From contig NZ_FOGD01000001.1 in the NCBI RefSeq assembly GCF_900111115.1, positions 62,001-126,000 on the forward strand: a stretch of 64,000 bases of DNA, written 5' to 3'. The stretch comes from Giesbergeria anulus (lineage in GTDB: Bacteria > Pseudomonadota > Gammaproteobacteria > Burkholderiales > Burkholderiaceae_C). The position numbers and the translations under genes are program-made. This document shows, piece after piece, positions 58,054 to 64,000 of the stretch; position 1 is the stretch's first letter; the number at the start of each line of letters is the position of its first letter. The notes under the pieces were generated by a model. It was not told the DNA's origin. It made no database searches and saw only the letters and a program-made list of their open reading frames with translations.

Positions 58054-58512
58054 TCAGGGCATATCGTCTGCTTTGGGCAGGTATTGGCCGGTTTTGGGGT
58101 TGTAGCGATCCGATTTGTTGCGCGGCGGACGCTCTCTGGGCGGCTCCTCATGGGGCGTCACTTTGGGTACCACCCTAGGCTGGGGCTGGTTCTGTGCTGG
58201 TGGCTGCGGCTTGGGTGGGTGTCTATCGCGGGCATCGCGGTCATCTCTGTGGTCAGGGCGCGCCCGGTAGCGCTCATCTCGGTCATCGCGATCGCGCCAG
58301 TCGTTGCGCGGGGGGTAGTAGTAGTCACGCGGACGGGGGCGCTGGTCGTAATAGCCGGGGCTGCTGCCATAGTAAGGATCGGAGTAGCGCTCACGGTAGA
58401 CCGGCGTGCCATCATCATCGTAATAGGCAGGCTCTACGACGGCACAACCGGTGAGCAACGTGGCAACAACGATACTGATGGCTGCCAAGTGGAGCCGGGG
58501 TGTTCTGGGCAT
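58054..58512 (-). CDS. Proline/arginine/aspartate-rich lipoprotein
   Basis: The 152-aa lipoprotein has lipobox LLTGC after [18 protein letters not shown]. The mature part is low-complexity: a Tyr/Asp-rich stretch, then Arg/Asp repeats ([16 protein letters not shown]) and a Pro/Gln-rich tail ending [16 protein letters not shown]. No known domain is visible; it is probably a surface or periplasmic protein. It is divergent from the acyl-CoA ligase. Confidence 0.65.
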   Translation of the reverse strand: MPRTPRLHLAAISIVVATLLTGCAVVEPAYYDDDGTPVYRERYSDPYYGSSPGYYDQRPRPRDYYYPPRNDWRDRDDRDERYRARPDHRDDRDARDRHPPKPQPPAQNQPQPRVVPKVTPHEEPPRERPPRNKSDRYNPKTGQYLPKADDMP

Positions 58513-58617
58513 AGCAATCTTTCTGGGTTGGTTTTGCAACCATTTTGGCCATTTTGGTGTGTTTTGTGTCTGCACAATTTGTTTTTTTCACGTACACGAA
58601 AAGCAGGAGACAAAACC

Positions 58618-60345
58618 ATGAGCACCTCGGTGGCACCAGACTGGAATATCGCACCACAGCACGGCTTGTCACAGGTTAAGGGGCGCACTGACGCTACCTT
58701 GTCGCAGGCCACGATTGCCCAATTTTTGGCCGATACGGTGCAGCGCTTTGCGCAGCAGGAGGCGGTCGTGTTTCGCGAGCAGGGCCTGCGTTGGAGCTGG
58801 GCGCAGTTCCAAGCAGAGGTGGACGCGCTGGCAGCAGGTTTGCTGGCGCTGGGCCTGCGCGTGGGCGACCGCGTCGGTATTTGGTCACCCAATCGGGCTG
58901 AATGGCTGGTCACGCAGTTTGCTACGGCACGCGCCGGGCTGGTGCTGGTTAACATCAATCCGGCCTATCGTGTCGCTGAATTGGAATATGCGCTCAACCT
59001 GTCGGGTTGCCGCGCCATCATCACCGCCGAGCAGCTCAAAAGCTCTAAATACCTCGAGATGCTTCAGCGCCTAGCCCCAGAGCTGGCTACTTGCGCGCCC
59101 GGCGCATTAAAGTCCAACCGCCTGCCTTCCTTGCAGATGGTGATTCGTTTGGGTGATGAGCGTACCCCCGGTATGCTCAACTACGCCGATGTGCTGGAGC
59201 AGGGCCGCACCAACGTGGATGTGGCCGCGCTAGACGCCTTGGGTGCTGGCCTGTCGTGCCACGACGCCATCAACATCCAATTTACCAGTGGCACCACCGG
59301 CAACCCCAAGGGGGCCACGCTCACGCACCACAACGTGGTGAACAACGCGCGCTTTATCGCGCAAGCGATGAACTTTTCAGAAGCAGACAGCCTGTGCATT
59401 CCGGTGCCGCTGTACCACTGCTTTGGCATGGTGTTGGCGGTATTGGCCTGTGTTTCCACCGGGGCCACGATGGTGTTTCCGGGCGAATCCTTCGAGCCGG
59501 TGGCTACCTTGCAGGCGGTCAGCGAAGAGCGCTGCACGGCGCTGCATGGCGTGCCGACCATGTTTATTGCCGAACTCGATCACCCACGCTTTGCCGAGTT
59601 TGACCTGTCGCGCTTGCGCACCGGCATCATGGCCGGATCGCCCTGCCCGATTGAGACCATGAAGCGCGTGATTGCCGAGATGCATCTGTCCGAAATCACC
59701 ATTGCTTATGGCATGACCGAGACTTCGCCGGTGTCGTTCCAAAGCTCCACCACCGACCCACTGGAGCGCCGCGTCTCTACCGTGGGCCGTATCCAGCCCA
59801 TGCTCGAAGCCAAGGTGGTCAATGCCGAAGGCCAAGTGGTGCCCGTGGGCGATAAAGGCGAGTTGCTGGTGCGTGGCTACTCGGTGATGCAAGGCTACTG
59901 GGGCGATGAGGAGCGCACCCGTGAGACCGTGCAGGATGGTTGGATGCACACTGGCGATTTGGCGACGATTGACGCCGAAGGCTATTGCAACATTGTGGGC
60001 CGCGCCAAAGACATGCTGATCCGGGGCGGCGAGAACGTTTACCCGCGCGAGATTGAAGAGTTTTTGTTCCGCCACCCCAAGGTGCAATCTGTGCAGGTGT
60101 TTGGTGTGCCCGATGCCAAATATGGCGAAGAAATTTGTGCCTGGATTGTGCCCAAGCCCGGCCAAACTTGCACCGAGGACGAAATCCGTGATTTTTGCCG
60201 TGACCAAATCGCCCACTACAAGGTGCCGCGCTATATCCGCATGGTGCAGGATATGCCCATGACCATCACTGGCAAGGTGCAAAAATTCGTTATGCGCGAG
60301 CAGATGATGGCAGAACTGAAACTGGTACAGGCGCAAACGGCCTGA
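58618..60345 (+). CDS. AMP-binding acyl-CoA ligase (fatty-acyl-CoA synthetase-like)
   Basis: The 575-aa ANL-superfamily enzyme activates a carboxylic acid to the acyl-AMP and then the CoA thioester. Motif A3 is [18 protein letters not shown]5 [12 protein letters not shown], then [23 protein letters not shown] and the catalytic Lys segment [12 protein letters not shown]. It resembles medium- or long-chain acyl-CoA synthetases; the substrate cannot be fixed. The ATG at 58618 follows AGCAGGAGA; a much longer in-frame extension upstream lies over the lipoprotein gene on the other strand. Confidence 0.92.
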   Translation: MSTSVAPDWNIAPQHGLSQVKGRTDATLSQATIAQFLADTVQRFAQQEAVVFREQGLRWSWAQFQAEVDALAAGLLALGLRVGDRVGIWSPNRAEWLVTQFATARAGLVLVNINPAYRVAELEYALNLSGCRAIITAEQLKSSKYLEMLQRLAPELATCAPGALKSNRLPSLQMVIRLGDERTPGMLNYADVLEQGRTNVDVAALDALGAGLSCHDAINIQFTSGTTGNPKGATLTHHNVVNNARFIAQAMNFSEADSLCIPVPLYHCFGMVLAVLACVSTGATMVFPGESFEPVATLQAVSEERCTALHGVPTMFIAELDHPRFAEFDLSRLRTGIMAGSPCPIETMKRVIAEMHLSEITIAYGMTETSPVSFQSSTTDPLERRVSTVGRIQPMLEAKVVNAEGQVVPVGDKGELLVRGYSVMQGYWGDEERTRETVQDGWMHTGDLATIDAEGYCNIVGRAKDMLIRGGENVYPREIEEFLFRHPKVQSVQVFGVPDAKYGEEICAWIVPKPGQTCTEDEIRDFCRDQIAHYKVPRYIRMVQDMPMTITGKVQKFVMREQMMAELKLVQAQTA

Positions 60346-60369
60346 GCTGGCGGTGGCGCTGTGCTCGCA

Positions 60370-60867
60370 TCACCACTGTGGTGCGGGTACGTGCAGCACC
60401 TTGATTTGTGCTTTGGTGCAATCGAGTAGCATTTGGCGGGCAAAAAAACCGCCCACATCGCGTGACAGCAGGGCAATTTGCTGCTGCTGGAGCACCTGCT
60501 CTGCGGCTTGGATATTTAACTGACCTACCGCCAAATGGGCCGGAACTATCGTTTGCCGATCTTGGCGGCGCATGGTGGCGCCACCGGCCACATGGGCTTC
60601 AATCTGCGCATGGTCGCGGTCTTTGGCTTTGAGCAGGTGTAGCATCGAGAGCACCGCTTGATCTACATAGCGGCCCCCCAGTTGCTCAGGACAGTGGGGC
60701 ACGGGGGCATAAGGCAATAGGCAATGGGCTAGCGCGTAGGCAGACTTTTCGCGCCAGAGCAGCGCGATGCCAATGCACGAGCCTAAGGTGGCTTTTAACA
60801 CCATTGGGCTGTGACCAATCACCAGTTGACCAATCCGTACATGGACAGGAGATATGTCCATGCTCAT
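60370..60867 (-). CDS. cheD: Chemoreceptor glutamine deamidase CheD
   Basis: The 165-aa deamidase converts specific receptor Gln residues to Glu. The catalytic Cys31 in LGSCIGI and His48 in ALAHCLLP are visible, and the family's AHVAGGATM segment follows. Its start overlaps cheR by four bases, and it is the last gene of the mcp-cheW-cheR-cheD set. It is convergent with the acyl-CoA ligase. Confidence 0.93.
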   Translation of the reverse strand: MSMDISPVHVRIGQLVIGHSPMVLKATLGSCIGIALLWREKSAYALAHCLLPYAPVPHCPEQLGGRYVDQAVLSMLHLLKAKDRDHAQIEAHVAGGATMRRQDRQTIVPAHLAVGQLNIQAAEQVLQQQQIALLSRDVGGFFARQMLLDCTKAQIKVLHVPAPQW

Positions 60868-61700
60868 GTGGGTGCACGCCGATAGACTTGTGGCTGGACA
60901 AACTGAAATGGCACATCCTGTCCAGTCAACGATTCGGACTCGCCGATGATGAGCTGGCCGGTATGGCGCAGCGTCGGTGCTAGCTGTTGCACCATGCGTC
61001 TGGCGTCTTCGGGGCTGAAATAAATCAACACATTGCGCAAAAAAACCAAATCAAAATGCTCTTTCCAAGGATGCTGGGGTGTCATCAGGTTGCAATGCTC
61101 AAAGCGGATGCGTTTGCGCACCGCCTTGGGCAAGGCAAATTGCTCATGGGAGGTAGTGTCGTTGTAGCGTGCAAACAGCTCGGGGTGGCTGCTGCGAAAT
61201 TGCGCAACGCTGGTTCCGGTGTATTCCCCCTGCTGTGCTTGGGCCAAGACTTCGGTGCTGATGTCAGTGGCTAAGATGTCGTAGTTGAAGCGGGGGTGTT
61301 GGCGTTTGAACTCTTCGCAGCACATGGCAATGCTACAAGCCTCTTCGCCGGTAGAGGCCGCTGCCGACCAGATGCGCAGCGTGTCATGCCCTTGTGTGCA
61401 GGCGCGGGCAGGCAAAAATTGCTCTTGCATATATTGCCAGACTTTTGGGGTGCGAAAAAAGTGTGTCTGGTGGGTCGTGACCACATCAATAAACGGCTGG
61501 CGTTCGGCGGGGTTATCCTCTAAGCGATCAAGGTAGTCACTGTAGGAGTGCAGGCCCAGTTGCCGCATGCGCTGGCGCATGCGCGATTGCAACATGCTTT
61601 TTTTGCTTTCCAGCATAGAAATGCCGGTGTGGTCGTATACCAGCTTGAGCGCCCGCTGTAGCGTGGGCGTATCCATGTGGCTGGTTTCAGGCAGGTTCAA
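60864..61700 (-). CDS. cheR: Chemoreceptor methyltransferase CheR
   Basis: The 278-aa SAM-dependent enzyme methylates receptor glutamates. The N-terminal helical domain (SMLQSRMRQRMRQLGLHSYSDYL) precedes the SAM domain with LRIWSAAASTGEEACSIAM and FDLVFLRNVLIYF. The start shown is a TTG with ribosome-binding site AGGAG, overlapping the cheW stop; an ATG at 61676 is a possible alternative. There is no TPR extension. Confidence 0.93.
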   Translation of the reverse strand: MNLPETSHMDTPTLQRALKLVYDHTGISMLESKKSMLQSRMRQRMRQLGLHSYSDYLDRLEDNPAERQPFIDVVTTHQTHFFRTPKVWQYMQEQFLPARACTQGHDTLRIWSAAASTGEEACSIAMCCEEFKRQHPRFNYDILATDISTEVLAQAQQGEYTGTSVAQFRSSHPELFARYNDTTSHEQFALPKAVRKRIRFEHCNLMTPQHPWKEHFDLVFLRNVLIYFSPEDARRMVQQLAPTLRHTGQLIIGESESLTGQDVPFQFVQPQVYRRAPT

Positions 61701-63207
61701 GCGCCTCTCCTGTGGCAGCTACTTGAGCCAGCACCCGGCTGATATCGAGCACCAGCAGGTGGATCGGGCGCTCGCCACTGTCGGGCACCCGCACCACCTC
61801 GCGCACGTCGTTGCGGATAGCTGGAGCCAGGGCACCGCGCAGCACCTGTGGCATTGGAAACTTGTCTTCTGGGTAGAGGTGCAATATGCTTTCGACCGAA
61901 TCTACGCGCAGCCCTATCAGGGCATCAACGTGGTCTACCACCAAAATTTTGTCCTCTTCGCAGGGCAGGGGCACTGTGCCTGCCAATTGGTAAAAGTAGC
62001 GCAAATCGACCACCGTGACTAGCTTGCCGCGCAGGTTAAACATGCCGCTGATGTGGCTGGGGGCACCTGGTATGGCCAGTAGATCATGCGGGCATTGGAC
62101 GATTTCGCGTACTTCACGCATCGGCAGTGCGAAGGCGGTACCGGCCTTAAACCACAGAAATGACATGCGGCTGGCGGCGCGGTGCTGCCGAACCTGTGCC
62201 GTCTGCTGGTGCGTAAACAATGCGCTGTGCTGCCCGGTGATGCGGTTGATCTCATCGAGCTCGAATACGCCTTGGGTAGCAAGCAAAAACACATGGCCCC
62301 GCGTGCCAAAGTCGATGCAACCGGCAAACATGGCGGCCCGTTGGCGCGAGAGTACGGGTACAGCCATCACCTGATCGTCAGTGTAGGTGTCGATAGAGTC
62401 CACGGTATCGACCAGTAGTCCGATATAGTTTTGTTCGATTTCCAACACAATCACCCGCTGCTCTTGGGCCTCTGGGTTATTGTTTGCTGCCGTGGTAGCC
62501 AAACCTAAGAGCCTAGCAAACTGCACTACGGGCACGATGTGCTGGCGGATGTGCAATACGCCCTCGCACAAGGGGTCTTGCACCGGAGATGGCTCAATGC
62601 CTGTGGCACGCACGATTTCATGGATACCGCCGATAGGAAACGCCATGGGTATGCCACCAGCACTAAAAGTGATAGCTTTTTTGCGTGCCCGTCGGGCTTT
62701 GGCTGCTGCATGGGCCGAGAGGGTATCTTCTGGATGCGGGATGTTGTCGAGCCGGATCAGGCGCTCCAGAGCGAGCACCCGTACCAGTGCATCACCCAGT
62801 TTGAGCACGCCAGCCACTACCTGGTGGCTCGATTGGTCTTCATAGGCAAAAAGTGTCAATTCGTCGCCGCGTGGCCGAAGCACATGGCAGGTATCGTCGC
62901 AGGTCAAGCCTAGCCGGATACCCAGGTGGTGGATGATGACCACCTTGGCCTGTGGCCCCAGAGGCCGTGGCGTGCCCAACAGGCGGTCGGTGCTTAGCAG
63001 CGGGATGATGCTGCCGCGCAGGTTGAAAATACCCAGACAAAAATCGGGTGCCAAGGGCATGGCGACGATGGTGGCAGGCAGGTGAATCACCTCCTGCACA
63101 TAGCGCACATCCAAGGCGAACTCTTCTTCGCCCAGCAGAAACGAGGCGTAAACTGCGTGCACCGGGGCTGCCCCTGGTGCCAAGGTGGGGGGAGTATCGG
63201 TGCTCAC
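61687..63207 (-). CDS. Triple-CheW scaffold protein
   Basis: The 506-aa protein is made of three CheW domains (about residues 17-165, 178-330 and 348-500). Each shows a LRG- or VRE/VQE-type CheW signature, for example FNLRGSIIPLLSTDRLLG, HIRQHIVPVVQFARLLG and FNLRGKLVTVVDLRYF. CheW links receptors to CheA; three in tandem would give one protein several receptor and kinase contacts. No CheA is in the window. It starts 17 nt after the MCP stop. Confidence 0.88.
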   Translation of the reverse strand: MSTDTPPTLAPGAAPVHAVYASFLLGEEEFALDVRYVQEVIHLPATIVAMPLAPDFCLGIFNLRGSIIPLLSTDRLLGTPRPLGPQAKVVIIHHLGIRLGLTCDDTCHVLRPRGDELTLFAYEDQSSHQVVAGVLKLGDALVRVLALERLIRLDNIPHPEDTLSAHAAAKARRARKKAITFSAGGIPMAFPIGGIHEIVRATGIEPSPVQDPLCEGVLHIRQHIVPVVQFARLLGLATTAANNNPEAQEQRVIVLEIEQNYIGLLVDTVDSIDTYTDDQVMAVPVLSRQRAAMFAGCIDFGTRGHVFLLATQGVFELDEINRITGQHSALFTHQQTAQVRQHRAASRMSFLWFKAGTAFALPMREVREIVQCPHDLLAIPGAPSHISGMFNLRGKLVTVVDLRYFYQLAGTVPLPCEEDKILVVDHVDALIGLRVDSVESILHLYPEDKFPMPQVLRGALAPAIRNDVREVVRVPDSGERPIHLLVLDISRVLAQVAATGEALEPA

Positions 63208-63224
63208 TTGGTGTCCTTGGTTGT

Positions 63225-64000
63225 TCAGCCCTTGGCCTGAAACGCTAGGAATGCCTTATGCAGGTTTTGTGCCTCGGCGTTCAGGTCTCGGCAGGCGCTG
63301 TCAATGTTTTCGGCTGCACCAGCGGCAGTTTCGGTCTCTTCGGCAATGTGTTGCACCGAGTCACTGATCATGGTGACGGCACTGAGCTGCTCTTCTGCTG
63401 CGCTAGACACTTCGGCAATCGACTGGCCGGTCTGCCGGATGCCAGTCACGATTTTGCCAAAGGCCTCGCCCGCTTGTTTGGAAACGTCGCTGCCCTGCAC
63501 AATCAGTCTGACTGAGCTGTTGATGAGCTTGGATATTTCTTTGGTGGCTTGGGCCGAACGTTCAGCCAGCTTGCGCACCTCGTCAGCAACCACAGAAAAG
63601 CCCAAACCGTGTTCTCCAGCACGGGCCGCCTCGATGGCCGCATTAAAGGCCAGCAGGTTGGTTTGGCTGGCAATCTCGCTGATCACCTTGATAATCTCCG
63701 ACATATCTTCGGACGATTGGCGCAGTACCTCCATCGTTTCAATCGACTTGCTGATAGCGATAGAGCCTGATTCGGCTTCGGTTTGGGTGCTACGCGCTAC
63801 GCTGTCGGTATTTTTGGCGTTTTGGGCGATGGAGTGGATGGAGGCAGTCAACTCTTCGACTGAGGCGTTCATCTCTTCTGTGGTGGCACACAGGGCCTGG
63901 GCACCAGAAGCTACAGAACCTGATTTTTTCAGGATGGCTTCGGTTTGGCTGGTCAGTTGCTCGGTTAGGGCACCAATCGACCGATCCAGTTCTGCGGCGC
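63225..64000 (-). CDS. Methyl-accepting chemotaxis protein, partial (N-terminus beyond the window)
   Basis: This is the C-terminal cytoplasmic part of a chemoreceptor, about 258 codons, still open at position 64000. The highly conserved signalling tip is present ([41 protein letters not shown]). No sensor domain, HAMP or membrane helix is visible because the 5' part is missing. An internal ATG at 63872 is not the real start. It is the first gene of the mcp-cheW-cheR-cheD group. Confidence 0.92.
   Translation of the reverse strand, partial: AAELDRSIGALTEQLTSQTEAILKKSGSVASGAQALCATTEEMNASVEELTASIHSIAQNAKNTDSVARSTQTEAESGSIAISKSIETMEVLRQSSEDMSEIIKVISEIASQTNLLAFNAAIEAARAGEHGLGFSVVADEVRKLAERSAQATKEISKLINSSVRLIVQGSDVSKQAGEAFGKIVTGIRQTGQSIAEVSSAAEEQLSAVTMISDSVQHIAEETETAAGAAENIDSACRDLNAEAQNLHKAFLAFQAKG

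Noticed and set aside
57931-58617. In-frame 229-codon N-terminal extension of the acyl-CoA ligase
   Set aside because: It runs over a lipoprotein gene on the other strand and has no homologous character; the ATG at 58618 has a clear ribosome-binding site and the family N-terminus.

Overview
This window comes from a high-GC betaproteobacterium, most likely Burkholderiales and plausibly Comamonadaceae. The evidence is gene order and protein sequence: rimP-nusA-infB-rbfA-truB followed by typA, guaB-guaA, trxB-ftsK-lolA-rarA, rpsP-rimM-trmD-rplS, smpB facing ratA-rnfH, and a PhoU-like/Pit pair. Nothing looks plasmid- or phage-borne; no rRNA, tRNA or insertion sequence was found. The window is ordinary chromosome with three accessory blocks: a type I-E CRISPR-Cas locus, a copper-linked MbnP/MbnH cluster, and a chemosensory cluster.

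Layout. 1-3.65 kb (minus): a partial short-chain dehydrogenase, an RluA-type pseudouridine synthase, a hybrid PAS sensor kinase and a stand-alone gcvH, tightly packed like an operon. 3.67-7.7 kb: a thioredoxin-like protein and a SWIM-Snf2 helicase. 7.8-16.2 kb: the translation/transcription-factor operon, preceded by a promoter that runs straight into an intrinsic terminator. 16.3-23.2 kb: hicAB, a 3-hydroxyisobutyryl-CoA hydrolase homologue, smpB, ratA-rnfH, a DUF4124 protein, guaB and guaA. 23.3-34.3 kb: CRISPR-Cas I-E. 34.4-46.6 kb: rsmB, rpmB-rpmG, trxB, an ftsK without its gamma domain, lolA, rarA, a phosphate-uptake pair behind a Pho box, the rpsP operon and a Nudix CoA pyrophosphatase. 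46.6-54.2 kb: a CobD/CbiB-like membrane protein, DUF2946, PCuAC, MbnP, MbnH and an outer-membrane protein, then a ferredoxin-type reductase and an epimerase-like protein. 54.2-64 kb: PAS and CheB-CheR-PAS proteins, small lipoproteins, an acyl-CoA ligase, and cheD-cheR-cheW(x3)-mcp, cut by the window end.

The CRISPR locus (minus strand) is cas3, cse1, cse2, cas7e, cas5e, cas6e, cas1, cas2, then an AT-rich leader with an IHF-type site and an array of 32 apparently identical 29-nt repeats with 31 spacers. Within the array, two pairs of spacers are diverged copies of each other and differ mostly as synonymous codons would.

The most interesting element lies in the 179-nt gap between cas3 and cse1, on the opposite strand to the cas genes: a two-repeat mini-CRISPR of degenerate repeat (29 nt), 33-nt spacer-like segment and second degenerate repeat (29 nt). 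The first repeat keeps the 8-nt crRNA handle exactly and keeps its hairpin through paired base changes; the second keeps the Cas6 hairpin but has lost the handle. The first 11 nt of the spacer-like segment match, except at position 6, a site behind an AAG PAM in the cse1 promoter region about 50 nt upstream of cse1. This is the architecture expected for a crRNA-like RNA that makes Cascade repress its own operon (the CreR/CreA class).
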